Assembly: GCF_005938125.1 (NCBI RefSeq)
Contig: NZ_VCQN01000001.1
Coordinates: 1,364,001-1,428,000 of the forward strand
Direction: 5' to 3'
Source of the DNA: Bacillus sp. BHET2
GTDB lineage: Bacteria; Bacillota; Bacilli; Bacillales; Bacillaceae_B
Length of the DNA stretch: 64,000 bases
In this document: positions 29,170-38,655 of the stretch, in pieces
Layout of the letters: every line of letters starts with the position of its first letter
Position numbering within the stretch: the stretch's first letter is position 1
Made by a program: the position numbers and the translations under genes
The notes under the pieces: model-generated
Databases searched by the model: none
Told to the model about the DNA's origin: nothing
What the model saw: only the letters and a program-made list of their open reading frames with translations

Positions 29170-30144
29170 TTATAACCACACCTCAATATAGATTCCTAAA
29201 ACAGCAAAAAGCAATCCCACTGTCCAGAATGTTACGACAACACGCCACTCAGACCATCCGACCAACTCATAGTGATGATGCAGTGGACTCATTTTAAAAA
29301 TTCGTTTCCCTGTGGTTTTAAAGGATGCGACCTGCAAGATGACTGAAAGAGTCTCAATGACGAAAACTCCACCAATAAGGATTAAGATTATTTCCAATTT
29401 GGTTAATATGGCAATCGCTGCGATTGCTCCACCGAGTGCCAATGACCCCGTATCTCCCATGAATACCTTCGCAGGATGAGCGTTGAATACTAGGAAGCCC
29501 AGTACCGCCCCAACTACCGCCACACCAAAGATTGCAACATCATACTGTGATTGATTCCAGGCTAAGACTGCTAGAGCACCGAAAGCGATTGCGCTTGTTC
29601 CGGATACCAACCCATCCAGACCATCTGTTAAATTGATTGCATTTGAAAATCCGACCAGCCAAAAGATGATGAATAAGCAATAAAACCAGCCTAATTCAAA
29701 CGAAGTGTCCGTTAATGGAATTGAAACCGTTGTCGGGAAATCGTTCTGTTTAAAGATGAGATAAAAGATCACCGATATGACAATTTGGCCAAATAGTTTC
29801 TGCTTAGACGTTAATCCCAAATTCCTTTTCATAACGACTTTAATAAAGTCATCTAGAAAGCCCAATAGTCCAAAGCCGACAGTCACAAGAATCATTAAAT
29901 ATGTTTCAGGTCCTGGCTCAGAATATTTTCCTGTCATAACAAAAGTTGTAATAACAATGGCTACTAAAAAAACGATTCCACCCATCGTTGGTGTTCCAGT
30001 CTTTTTTTGATGGGACTCTGGTCCTTCGTCCCGGATGCTTTGCCCAAACTTCAATCTTCTAAGGAAGGGAATAAACACGGGGGCAAGTAATACGGTTATA
30101 AGAAATGACATGATAATTGTAAATAAGATCACTTGTTCCATCAT
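29170..30144 (-). CDS. mraY: phospho-N-acetylmuramoyl-pentapeptide transferase
   Basis: Transfers phospho-MurNAc-pentapeptide to undecaprenyl phosphate to make lipid I. The 324 residues (the B. subtilis length) have ten membrane helices and the motifs [36 protein letters not shown] and PLHHHYE, which hold the catalytic Asp and His residues. The start ATG overlaps the stop of the small upstream gene by 4 bp; a second ATG directly follows. Confidence 0.98.
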   Translation of the reverse strand: MMEQVILFTIIMSFLITVLLAPVFIPFLRRLKFGQSIRDEGPESHQKKTGTPTMGGIVFLVAIVITTFVMTGKYSEPGPETYLMILVTVGFGLLGFLDDFIKVVMKRNLGLTSKQKLFGQIVISVIFYLIFKQNDFPTTVSIPLTDTSFELGWFYCLFIIFWLVGFSNAINLTDGLDGLVSGTSAIAFGALAVLAWNQSQYDVAIFGVAVVGAVLGFLVFNAHPAKVFMGDTGSLALGGAIAAIAILTKLEIILILIGGVFVIETLSVILQVASFKTTGKRIFKMSPLHHHYELVGWSEWRVVVTFWTVGLLFAVLGIYIEVWL

Positions 30145-30563
30145 TTTAATTCCCCTCCCTTTCCGCTGTTTGGATCCTTATTACTGTTGAATTCATTACT
30201 GGTTTGTTTTGTTTCGGATTCATTGCTGAAAATAAACTTCGTCATAATTTCCCACTTTTCTTGATTGTGATTTTGTTTGTATTGCTCCTGTAAATTTACA
30301 TATGCTGTATATACATCTTCAACCATGAATAACGGAAAGTGGTTTGGAACAAATGATGGTATCAATTCACTCTTCGGCCAAAAAGAAGCAATCGCTCCAT
30401 TTTCAATGCTTTTAAAAAGATTTATTTCATCACCAAAAGGGACATATAGTCCCTTTTCCATTCCCATCCTAGTTGAATTTGAAACTACTAGAAACGTAAA
30501 ACCAGGCAGAAGTATTCCTTTTGTATCTGGAAATAATTTTTTCACCTCATCATAAAAGAGCAT
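30141..30563 (-). CDS. stand-alone Mur-ligase N-terminal-domain-like protein
   Basis: A 140-residue protein between murE and mraY, with a convincing ribosome site (AAAGGGGATGTAGAA before the ATG) that overlaps the murE stop. Residues about 20-95 follow the pattern of the N-terminal UDP-binding domain of MurE/MurF: a short SNST-type motif, [37 protein letters not shown]. The neighbouring MurE has the parallel SNIAN, GDLFICITG, EKNGAVAIL, IPVIIVPDTKKAM. No P-loop or ligase domains follow, only a polar N/S/K-rich tail, so it cannot be a ligase alone. Role unknown; it occupies the slot where murF sits in many other bacteria. Confidence 0.75.
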   Translation of the reverse strand: MLFYDEVKKLFPDTKGILLPGFTFLVVSNSTRMGMEKGLYVPFGDEINLFKSIENGAIASFWPKSELIPSFVPNHFPLFMVEDVYTAYVNLQEQYKQNHNQEKWEIMTKFIFSNESETKQTSNEFNSNKDPNSGKGGELK

Positions 30564-30565
30564 TT

Positions 30566-32026
30566 CTACATCCCCTTTATAATGTTTCTTGCAACTTCAC
30601 GGTCATCGAAATCGAATACATTATTTCCGATGATCTGATACGTTTCATGACCTTTTCCTGCAATCAGTACCACATCTTCCGGTTCAGCAAGACTTATTGC
30701 TTCTTTGATTGCATCCTTACGATCTACGATTAATTGGTAGTGTTTCCCGACAACACCAGATTCCATATCATGCAAAATCTTGTGTGGAGCCTCTGTTCTC
30801 GGATTATCTGAGGTAAAAATGGCATAGTCCCCATAATCACATGCAATTTCTGCCATGATTGGCCTCTTAATCTTATCCCTGTCCCCTCCACAACCCACTA
30901 CAACAATCACTTTCCCTTTCGTAATAGTCTGGATGGTTTCTAATACATTTTTCAAACCATCAGGAGTGTGGGCATAATCCACTATGACTGAAAAGGGCTG
31001 GCCCTCAGAAACCGTTTCAAACCTTCCTCTGACACCCTGCGCCATTTCAAGACTACAAATACTGTCTTCAATCGATATACCCGCAGCAGAAGCCGTTGCG
31101 ATTGCAGCAAGTGCATTGTATACATTAAACTGTCCTGCTAACTTCAGGACCATCTTCCGCTCTCCAAATGGTGAAACAAGCGTGAAAATGGACTCTGTTG
31201 CTTTTAAGACGATATCTCTCGCATGGAAGTCAGCTGAGGGGGACAGGCCATATGTAAAAACATGGGCGGCTGTTGATTTAATGAAATAAGCAGCTGCTTC
31301 ATCGTCTTTATTAATAATGGCATATTTAGGGGATTTCTTAAAATAAGTATTCCCTAATTGAGAAAACAATAAGCCTTTAGCGTTACGATATTCCTTCATG
31401 GATTTATGATAGTCAAGGTGATCCTGGGTGAGGTTTGTAAACACCGCTATATCAAAGTCACAACCATGAACCCGACCCTGATCTAGGGCATGGGATGAAA
31501 CTTCCATGATCGCAGATGTAACCCCCTTATCACAAAATCGTCTAAAGGTTTGCTGCAAGGTTAAACTGTCTGGAGTCGTATTATGACTAACTTGTAACTC
31601 ATCCCCCACTTTTATATGCAGAGTTCCGATTAAACCGGTCTTCATTCCACTATGAGCAAAAACCTGATCTATCAGATGGGTGGTCGTGGTTTTCCCGTTT
31701 GTACCTGTCACTCCGACCAAAAGAAGCTGATGGGAGGGCTGCTTATAAAAGTAATCTGCCAGAATGGCCATTGCTTTTTTCGTATCAGGCACAATGATCA
31801 CCGGGATATCAGCCTCCAACTCCCTCTCGGCAAGAATCGCAACGGCACCGTTCTTCTCAGCAACCCCTGCAAGTGAATGACTATCGATTTCTAACCCAGT
31901 AATACAGATAAACAAATCACCAATCTTCACTTTCTTATGGTGGTTAGCGATGTTTGAAATAGCTGGATTCCCTTCACCCTGTACTGAGAAAAACGGTAGT
32001 ACTTCCAGCAAAGTGTGCAATCTCAT
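30566..32026 (-). CDS. murE: UDP-MurNAc-tripeptide synthetase (meso-diaminopimelate-adding)
   Basis: Adds meso-diaminopimelate to UDP-MurNAc-L-Ala-D-Glu. The 486 residues hold the N-domain, the ATP P-loop GTNGKTTTT at 108-116, a carbamylated-Lys region (AIMEVSSHALDQGRV), and the DNPR motif at 407-410, which selects meso-DAP rather than lysine. This predicts a meso-DAP (A1-gamma type) wall. The stop lies 2 bp before the next small gene. Confidence 0.97.
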   Translation of the reverse strand: MRLHTLLEVLPFFSVQGEGNPAISNIANHHKKVKIGDLFICITGLEIDSHSLAGVAEKNGAVAILAERELEADIPVIIVPDTKKAMAILADYFYKQPSHQLLLVGVTGTNGKTTTTHLIDQVFAHSGMKTGLIGTLHIKVGDELQVSHNTTPDSLTLQQTFRRFCDKGVTSAIMEVSSHALDQGRVHGCDFDIAVFTNLTQDHLDYHKSMKEYRNAKGLLFSQLGNTYFKKSPKYAIINKDDEAAAYFIKSTAAHVFTYGLSPSADFHARDIVLKATESIFTLVSPFGERKMVLKLAGQFNVYNALAAIATASAAGISIEDSICSLEMAQGVRGRFETVSEGQPFSVIVDYAHTPDGLKNVLETIQTITKGKVIVVVGCGGDRDKIKRPIMAEIACDYGDYAIFTSDNPRTEAPHKILHDMESGVVGKHYQLIVDRKDAIKEAISLAEPEDVVLIAGKGHETYQIIGNNVFDFDDREVARNIIKGM

Positions 32027-32242
32027 CTTTTCAACTCCTCACAGGTAGAAAGCAACCTTTTTATATTTTACAAAAAAAAGCGTTTGAAAGCTATCAACCT
32101 TTTAACTTAGTTCAATATTTTTATTGGAAGCTATCAAACACCCTATACAGACCAAGGGCTTTCATCACATTTAAAAAATTAAGCCCATGGCGCAAATGAA
32201 AAGTATATCATTAATCTGTTCCGATGTAGACCATCGTTATTG

Positions 32243-34159
32243 TTATTCCGACAAGTAGACCCTCACTTTTGATCCCTGTTTGATCTTCACCCCTGGGTCT
32301 GGTGACTGACTCACCACCTTTTCGCCATTTCCACTAATATCCAGGTCGAGGTTTACGAGCTGTTCCCGTAATTCATTTTTGGTCAATCCGATTAAGTCAG
32401 GGGTTTCTACCAATGGAATGTCCGTCCACGTCAATTCTTTTTCAATTTGCCCTTTACGTTTCGGCACACCCATTGCTTCTAGACTATCACCGATGATGCT
32501 CCCACCGATAGGGGCAGCAACTACTCCACCGAATTGAATCGTACCCTTCGGATTATCCACTGCAACATATACGACAATTTCAGGATCATCCGCAGGCGCC
32601 ACTCCCATAAAAGAAACGATGTGATTGTTTTCTAGATATTTACCATCTTTTGCTTTTTGTGCGGTTCCCGTCTTCCCTCCTACCCGGTATCCATCTACAA
32701 AGGCTTTCTTACCACTACCTTTTGCAACAACGCTTTCCAACGCTTCACGAATTTGTTTCGAAGTTTCTTCGGAAATGACTCTTTTCTTGATTTGAGGTGT
32801 CTTTCTCATAACCACTTCTCCGGTTGAGGGATCAATAAGCTCTTTTGCAATATAAGGTTGATACAACACTCCACCGTTGACTGCTGCAGATACAGCCGCA
32901 ACCTGTTGGATAGGGGTTACAGCCACACCTTGACCAAATGCTGTTGTCGCCTGCTCAACCGGCCCCACCCGGTCCAGATTAAATAGAATTCCCTTTCCTT
33001 CTCCTTGAAGATCTATTCCCGTCTTTTGACCAAATCCAAAATCATCAATATAACTGAACAATTTTTCTTTCCCAAGTCTCTGACCCAGTTCTACAAACCC
33101 AGGGTTACATGAGTTTTGTACCACTTCCAAAAACGTCTGGGTCCCGTGGCCACCTCGCTTCCAGCAATGCAGGGTCGATCCGGCAACTTCAATATAACCA
33201 GGGTCATGAAATGTTTCTTTATAAAGATCGACTTTCTTTTCTTCAAGGGCTGCAGCCAGGGTTATGATTTTAAATGTGGACCCCGGCTCATACGTGCTCC
33301 AAATCGGTAAGTTCCGGTTATATACTTCTTGAGGCACGTTTCGGAAATTCGCCGGATCAAAGGTCGGTCGGCTGGACATTGCCAATATTTCACCGTTCTT
33401 AGGATTCATGGCAATGGCGATAATACCATCCGGATTATAAGTAGCCTGGGCTATATCCAATTCACGCTCCACAATTGTTTGTACCTTTGAATCGATCGTT
33501 AACTTTAGATCCAGCCCATTTTCTGGTTTTTCAAAATCATCTGCCATGTCTGGCATTCTTTTTCCTTTTGCGTCAGAGAAAAACTTCACATATCCTTTAT
33601 CTCCGCTAAGCTCTTCATCATATGAAAGTTCGAGTCCCATCAGGCCCTGATTATCAATACCAGCAAACCCAAGAACATGGGATAAATAGCTCCCATATGG
33701 GTAATATCGTTTAGAATCTTCGCCTAAATAAACACCCTTCAAGTTTAGATCCCTAACTTCCTTTGCTTTCTCATACGAGATCTTCCTCGCTTCTTTAATT
33801 AGCACCATATTGGCTTTCTGTGTTACATATTTATATGCAGATTCTACTGAAATATTAAGAACCGCCGCCAGTTTATCCGCAGTACCCTGAGGGTCTGTGA
33901 CTTGTCTAGGGACGACAAATATCGTCGGTGCACTTTGATTTCCAGCGAGTTCAACTCCATTGCGGTCGACTATTTTCCCTCTCTCCGGTTGAAATGGGAT
34001 ATTTCGACTCCAGGAATCTTTCGCCAAACCGGTAAGCCAGTCCCCTTTGAAAAACTGAACATACCCCAACCTTATATCAATGATGGAGAAAACAAGGACA
34101 CCTACCACAAGCGCTATAGCTAACCTTTTCCTTACTGTTACATTGGATACTCTTTTCAC
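32243..34159 (-). CDS. spoVD: sporulation-specific penicillin-binding protein SpoVD
   Basis: Class B PBP transpeptidase for spore cortex, partner of SpoVE. I chose the GTG at 34159 (MKRVSNVTVRKR, 638 residues). It follows GGGGAGG and matches the B. subtilis start, whereas the ATG at 34192 overlaps the likely -10 box. One N-terminal membrane helix, then the dimerisation domain. The transpeptidase domain has STFK at about 294-297, SCN (VQNSCNPG) and KTGTAQ. One PASTA domain (about 570-638) ends the protein. It lies downstream of pbpB, separated by a strong terminator. Confidence 0.96.
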   Translation of the reverse strand: MKRVSNVTVRKRLAIALVVGVLVFSIIDIRLGYVQFFKGDWLTGLAKDSWSRNIPFQPERGKIVDRNGVELAGNQSAPTIFVVPRQVTDPQGTADKLAAVLNISVESAYKYVTQKANMVLIKEARKISYEKAKEVRDLNLKGVYLGEDSKRYYPYGSYLSHVLGFAGIDNQGLMGLELSYDEELSGDKGYVKFFSDAKGKRMPDMADDFEKPENGLDLKLTIDSKVQTIVERELDIAQATYNPDGIIAIAMNPKNGEILAMSSRPTFDPANFRNVPQEVYNRNLPIWSTYEPGSTFKIITLAAALEEKKVDLYKETFHDPGYIEVAGSTLHCWKRGGHGTQTFLEVVQNSCNPGFVELGQRLGKEKLFSYIDDFGFGQKTGIDLQGEGKGILFNLDRVGPVEQATTAFGQGVAVTPIQQVAAVSAAVNGGVLYQPYIAKELIDPSTGEVVMRKTPQIKKRVISEETSKQIREALESVVAKGSGKKAFVDGYRVGGKTGTAQKAKDGKYLENNHIVSFMGVAPADDPEIVVYVAVDNPKGTIQFGGVVAAPIGGSIIGDSLEAMGVPKRKGQIEKELTWTDIPLVETPDLIGLTKNELREQLVNLDLDISGNGEKVVSQSPDPGVKIKQGSKVRVYLSE

Positions 34160-34190
34160 AAATGGAACCTCCCCTTCTATGGCTCGTTCC

Positions 34191-34218
34191 ATTATATGCT
34201 TGGACTTATTGGGGTATG
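34191..34218 (-). promoter_or_regulatory. sigma-E-type promoter of spoVD
   Basis: The minus strand has CATACC (34213-34218), 14 nt, then CATATAAT (34191-34198). This fits the sigma-E -35/-10 pattern, about 32 nt upstream of the GTG start. B. subtilis spoVD is known to be read by sigma-E. Confidence 0.65.
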
Positions 34219-34329
34219 TTTGAAATCAATGATTGGCGTTTTGTATATACTTCACTACCGGTACCATTTCAAGGTGAATTTCTGGATAATTTGATTTGCA
34301 ACATGATCAAATTATGAAGCGAAACAACA

Positions 34330-34425
34330 AAAAAGGGTGACCCGGACGGGGACTTTCCTTTTCCTGTTTCATCATCCTACAGGTAAAGGAAAGTCCCTCA
34401 CATACACGAGTCAACCCTTTTTGCT
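34330..34425 (-). terminator. long terminator after pbpB
   Basis: Two nested inverted repeats. The outer arms are AAAAGGGTTGACTCG / CGGGTCACCCTTTT, the inner arms GGGACTTTCCTTT / AAAGGAAAGTCCC, with T runs on both strands. The pbpB stop codon is at its edge. It isolates the vegetative division genes from the sporulation gene spoVD. Confidence 0.85.
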
Positions 34426-36619
34426 AATTTAGCGGCTCTTCTTCATCTTCTTCCTTTGGCTCCGCTGCTTCTTCAGGAGTCTTGAAGTTAACGACAAGAG
34501 GCTCTCCCTTCTTGACATTTACCCCAGGCTGAATGTTTTGGCTAACCGCATAACCATTTCCAACCATATTGATTTTTAGGCCGGCAAGGTTAGCCACCTT
34601 AAAGACATCTCTTACTGACCATCCCTTCATATCAGGAATTGTCACTTCACCGTCGGTTTTGATTACCACTCTCTCACCTTCGAGAATTCCACTTCCGGCT
34701 TGAGGGAGCTGTTTAACCACTTTGGAACCATTCCCGACAACGATTGGTGAAACCCCTGCTTTTACGAGTTCTGTTTTCGCTTCTTCTACAGTCATGTCTC
34801 TTGTATCAGGAAGCTCCTGTTTTTTTAAGCTAACTTTTTCCTGTGGTTTGATATTTAAATATTTCAAGCTGTTTTGCATAACAGGTCTGAAAATAGCAGA
34901 GACAGGATCTGAACCTATCTCGGTCGGCTCCAATTCTGGCTGTTGAACTCCAACGTAAACAATTAATTGGGGATCATCGATCGGAGCCATTCCCATAAAT
35001 GAGAAAAGATAATTTTCTTTTCCTACCATATATCTGCCATTAGCAGGATCAGGAATCTGACCGGAACCGGATTTACCACCGACACGATACCCTTCTATCG
35101 CAAACTTCTGCCCAGTCCCATGTTCAGAAGTGACGGTAGTTTCCAGGTACTCCCTTGTTTTTTCGGCCGTCTCTTTCGTAATGGGACTTCCTGATACTTC
35201 AGGCTTTGTCTCTTTAATCACTTTCTTTGTGTTCGGATCGACGATTTTAGATATAACATAAGGCTTCACCATTTTCCCATTGTTGGCAATCGCAGATTCG
35301 GCTTGGATCATTTGAAGCGGTGTTACGGTAGTACCTTGTCCGAAAATAGTCGTGTATTTCTCGATAGGGTAATGATATAAAATTGAACCTGATGCTTCAT
35401 TGGGTAGGCCAACATGGGTGGTCTCACCAAATCCAAATTCATGTAAGTAATCCTCATATTTTTTGAATCCTATTTTATCCAGAAGGTTAGCAAATGCCAC
35501 ATTTGAAGATCTTTGGACACCTTCTAAGTAAGAGATGGTTCCCCAACCTTCCCCACCGTTATGATCCCGTATCGGGTTTGGGACATTATCAACGTAGAAC
35601 TTACCAGATTCATAGGTTTCATTCGGATTAAACTTCCCTTCGTTCACAGCAGCAGCCAAAGAAAAGGACTTCATTGTGGAACCCGGCTCATACGTATCCT
35701 CGACAATGATGTTGGTCCAGTTGTCCAATAATCCTTCTCGTGAATCAGGATGGAATGTCGGCCTTTGAGACATGGCCAGTATCTGCCCAGTTTTCGGGTC
35801 TGAAACGATCGCAAACATCTTCTTCGGTTTATACTTCTTTTGGACTTCATTCATTGCTTCTTCAAGAAACGTTTGAACCTTCTTGTCTATCGTCAAATAA
35901 ATGTCGTCTCCGTCTTCTGGAGGTGTAACATGCTCATCAGCATTGGGCAGCAGGTAGCCCCAAACATCACTTTTGTATGCTACTGAACCATCTTTCCCCT
36001 TTAAAACATCATTAAAGCTTGCTTCTACTCCCATCTTCCCAACAGTTGTAGAATCGCCGTTATCTAAGGTTGTTTTTTGAGCAAACCCTATCAAATGTGA
36101 AGCAAATGAACCATTCGGATAGAACCGTTTCGCTTCTTTCCTGAATGTAACACCTGGCAGGTTTTTTTCTTTAATGTCCAACATTAATTGGTGGGATAAA
36201 TCTCTCCCTGCAGCCCCGAGTTCCACTTGATAAGGACCCTTTTTATTTAATCGGGCGTAAATTTCACTTTCCTTCATGTCCAGATACTGAGCCAATACCT
36301 TAGCCGTTTTCCCGGGATCGGTCACATGTTTCGGTTTTTTAGGGTCACTCGTAATGCTGGGATCCAAGATAGCAACGAGTGTATATGCAGAGGTATCCTC
36401 CGCTATGACCTCTCCTTTACCATCGAAAATCGTTCCTCTATGGGCTTCTAAAATATGACTTTTTATATATTTTTTTGCCGCTTGGGATGCAAGTACTTCC
36501 CCTTCCGCTTCCCCCGTTACCTGAATCGTGACAAAGCGAACCATTAATACAAAAAAGAGCAAGCCGAAAATCCCGAAAAGGATGGCTGCCCCTATGTTCA
36601 TACTTGGTCTTTTTTTCAT
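34424..36619 (-). CDS. pbpB: penicillin-binding protein 2B (septal transpeptidase)
   Basis: Class B PBP of the divisome, essential for septal peptidoglycan. The 731 residues are slightly longer than B. subtilis PBP2B (716). One membrane helix (about 9-32); dimerisation domain; transpeptidase domain with STMK at 314-317, SSN (VQRSSNVAF) and KSGSGQ. Two PASTA domains and an acidic tail (EEAAEPKEEDEEEPLN) end it. The start shares one base with the ftsL stop (TAATG), so translation is coupled. Confidence 0.97.
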   Translation of the reverse strand: MKKRPSMNIGAAILFGIFGLLFFVLMVRFVTIQVTGEAEGEVLASQAAKKYIKSHILEAHRGTIFDGKGEVIAEDTSAYTLVAILDPSITSDPKKPKHVTDPGKTAKVLAQYLDMKESEIYARLNKKGPYQVELGAAGRDLSHQLMLDIKEKNLPGVTFRKEAKRFYPNGSFASHLIGFAQKTTLDNGDSTTVGKMGVEASFNDVLKGKDGSVAYKSDVWGYLLPNADEHVTPPEDGDDIYLTIDKKVQTFLEEAMNEVQKKYKPKKMFAIVSDPKTGQILAMSQRPTFHPDSREGLLDNWTNIIVEDTYEPGSTMKSFSLAAAVNEGKFNPNETYESGKFYVDNVPNPIRDHNGGEGWGTISYLEGVQRSSNVAFANLLDKIGFKKYEDYLHEFGFGETTHVGLPNEASGSILYHYPIEKYTTIFGQGTTVTPLQMIQAESAIANNGKMVKPYVISKIVDPNTKKVIKETKPEVSGSPITKETAEKTREYLETTVTSEHGTGQKFAIEGYRVGGKSGSGQIPDPANGRYMVGKENYLFSFMGMAPIDDPQLIVYVGVQQPELEPTEIGSDPVSAIFRPVMQNSLKYLNIKPQEKVSLKKQELPDTRDMTVEEAKTELVKAGVSPIVVGNGSKVVKQLPQAGSGILEGERVVIKTDGEVTIPDMKGWSVRDVFKVANLAGLKINMVGNGYAVSQNIQPGVNVKKGEPLVVNFKTPEEAAEPKEEDEEEPLN

Positions 36620-36987
36620 TACTGTTCAACAACCTTAACATTCTTTTCTTTTAAGTTAAGTCCAAGCTCTTTGGCTTTTTCAAGGATACGCTCGTACGTA
36701 CTCAATTCACTGACTTGAAGTTTCAGGTCATTGTTCGCCTTTTGTTGTTTTTCAATTGTGGATTCAACATGCTGAACCTCTTTATTCACATCATAGATAG
36801 CGGCTTGAGTAGAAACAATTTGCACCGCTAAGAAGCAGAATATCATTGCGAAGATAGCCACAAGGATTTTTTCACCCGGAGTGACAACTGACCTTCTTTC
36901 TTCTCTGAGACGCTGAGGTTTGGCTTGTACAGACTGATAGGAATTCTCCACTTTTTGTTGCTCATAATTTCTGGCTAAGTTACTCAA
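36619..36987 (-). CDS. ftsL: cell-division protein FtsL
   Basis: Bitopic divisome protein that forms a coiled-coil complex with DivIC and DivIB. The 122 residues have a basic cytoplasmic N-terminus, one membrane helix (about 41-60, KILVAIFAMIFCFLAVQIVS) and an extracytoplasmic coiled coil (about 66-110). Low sequence conservation is normal; identification rests on topology and on the place between rsmH and pbpB. Confidence 0.94.
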   Translation of the reverse strand: MSNLARNYEQQKVENSYQSVQAKPQRLREERRSVVTPGEKILVAIFAMIFCFLAVQIVSTQAAIYDVNKEVQHVESTIEKQQKANNDLKLQVSELSTYERILEKAKELGLNLKEKNVKVVEQ

Positions 36988-37012
36988 AATTCTCCCTCCC
37001 GATTCCTTCTAT

Positions 37013-37948
37013 TTATATATTTTTTTCTGCGATTCTTAATTTAGCTGACCTAGCTCGATTGTTTTCTTCTAATTCTTCTTCACTAGGTAAGATTGGCTTT
37101 CTCGTAACAAGTTTAAGCTCTGCTTCATAACCCTCTGGAATAATTGGCAATCCATGGGGCAGGTCTGGCCCTGACGCTTTTTCCTTAAACATCGTTTTAC
37201 AAATTCGATCCTCTAAGGAATGAAATGTTATGACACTAACTCTTCCGCCTTTATGAAGCAGTTCAATCGTCTGCTCAAGGGAATCCTCAAACGCTCCAAG
37301 CTCATCATTGACGGCAATTCGGATTGCTTGAAATACTCTCTTAGCAGGGTGGCCACCCTTTCGTCTCGCAGGGGCAGGAATTCCATCTTTGATCAGTTCG
37401 ACAAGTTTTCCGGTGGTTTCAATTGCTTTAACCTCCCGGGCTGCTTCAATCTTTCTTGCAATTTGCTTAGAGAACTTTTCTTCCCCGTATCGATAAAAGA
37501 TGCGGACTAAGTCTCCAAACGACCAATGATTTACAACATCATAAGCGGTTACGTCTCCTTGCAGGTCCATTCTCATATCGAGTGGTGCATCATGATGATA
37601 ACTAAAGCCTCTTTCTGGAGTGTCCAGTTGAGGTGATGACACACCTAGATCGTATAAAATCCCATCCACACTATGTACTCCAAGATGTTCAAGCTCTTCC
37701 TTAATGTTTCGGAAATTTGATTGAACGAATGTTATTCTGTCTTGGTATGAAGAAAGCTTCTCTTTCGCGTGGTTGATGGCTGTTTCATCCTGATCAAAGC
37801 AATACAGATGTCCTTCAGACGATAACTGGCTGACAAGATATTCACTATGTCCAGCCCCGCCTAACGTACAATCTACATAAATTCCATCTTCTTTAATATT
37901 CAAGCCATCTACCGTTTCCCTTAATAATACAGTGGTATGTTTAAACAT
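37013..37948 (-). CDS. rsmH: 16S rRNA (cytosine1402-N4)-methyltransferase RsmH
   Basis: Methylates N4 of C1402 in the 16S rRNA decoding site using S-adenosylmethionine. The 311 residues are typical. Motifs include the N-terminal [13 protein letters not shown], the SAM site [15 protein letters not shown], and [12 protein letters not shown] followed by RGFSY. It lies between mraZ and ftsL, as in almost all dcw clusters (mraW). Confidence 0.98.
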   Translation of the reverse strand: MFKHTTVLLRETVDGLNIKEDGIYVDCTLGGAGHSEYLVSQLSSEGHLYCFDQDETAINHAKEKLSSYQDRITFVQSNFRNIKEELEHLGVHSVDGILYDLGVSSPQLDTPERGFSYHHDAPLDMRMDLQGDVTAYDVVNHWSFGDLVRIFYRYGEEKFSKQIARKIEAAREVKAIETTGKLVELIKDGIPAPARRKGGHPAKRVFQAIRIAVNDELGAFEDSLEQTIELLHKGGRVSVITFHSLEDRICKTMFKEKASGPDLPHGLPIIPEGYEAELKLVTRKPILPSEEELEENNRARSAKLRIAEKNI

Positions 37949-37985
37949 GTTGATTTCACCTTTCCAATCGAACGTTTTGTGGGGA

Positions 37986-38417
37986 TTAGATATCGAACCC
38001 TACCATATTCTCTGCAAGCTCAGCAAAAGAATCTTCAGACTGTGTAAAATAGTCTTCCCATAATGACTTACTCCAAATCTCAATTCGATTGGAAACTCCC
38101 AAAATAATGCATTCTTTATCCAATTTTGCATAATTCACAAGTGTAGCAGGAATATTGACTCTACCTGTTTTATCCAGTTCACTCTCAGTTGCTCCCGAGA
38201 AGAAAAAACGTGTAAAGGCACGGGCATCTTTCTTTGTAAGTGGCAGGGCTTTGAGCTTTTCTTCAAGAGCTCTCCATTCTTCCATGGGATAACCAAATAA
38301 ACATTGATCCAGCCCCCGTGTGATGACAAATGCATCTCCGAGGTGATCACGGAACTTGGCAGGTACGATTAAACGGCCTTTATTATCAATGTTATGTTGA
38401 TATTCGCCCATGAACAT
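37986..38417 (-). CDS. mraZ: transcriptional regulator MraZ
   Basis: DNA-binding protein of the AbrB-like fold that controls the dcw operon. The 143 residues from the ATG at 38417 equal the B. subtilis length. Two SpoVT/MraZ repeats are visible: the first has [21 protein letters not shown], the second [18 protein letters not shown]. The open frame extends 5 codons to a GTG at 38432, which I reject. First gene of the cluster, with putative MraZ boxes just upstream. Confidence 0.96.
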   Translation of the reverse strand: MFMGEYQHNIDNKGRLIVPAKFRDHLGDAFVITRGLDQCLFGYPMEEWRALEEKLKALPLTKKDARAFTRFFFSGATESELDKTGRVNIPATLVNYAKLDKECIILGVSNRIEIWSKSLWEDYFTQSEDSFAELAENMVGFDI

Positions 38418-38448
38418 ATGCACTGCCCCCACTTTCTAACACAAATGT

Positions 38449-38473
38449 ACCACATCCCCCCACTTTTCTCCAC
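38449..38473 (-). promoter_or_regulatory. MraZ-box direct repeats upstream of mraZ
   Basis: Three direct repeats on the minus strand, GTGGA (38469-38473), GTGGG (38459-38463) and GTGGT (38449-38453), with an exact 10-bp period. This is the TGGGN-plus-5-nt layout described for MraZ operators, and implies autoregulation. Confidence 0.65.
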
Positions 38474-38580
38474 TCTTTTCTAAATTCTTTCTTTACAAAA
38501 AATCCCCTCTATTTTTCATTAGTCTTTTTCTTTCTTTTATAGACAATTTAGCACCGCAGAAATTTGTCTTTATACAACGT

Positions 38581-38625
38581 AAAAAGGACCTAATTCGCAA
38601 GATAAAGCGAATTAGGTCCTTTTAT
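38581..38625. terminator. terminator between bshC and mraZ
   Basis: Perfect arms AAAAGGACCTAATTCGC / GCGAATTAGGTCCTTTT, following the bshC stop by 31 bp. It separates bshC transcription from the dcw cluster. Confidence 0.9.
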
Positions 38626-38655
38626 TTTTATGATTGTCGAGAATTACTTTTTCTA

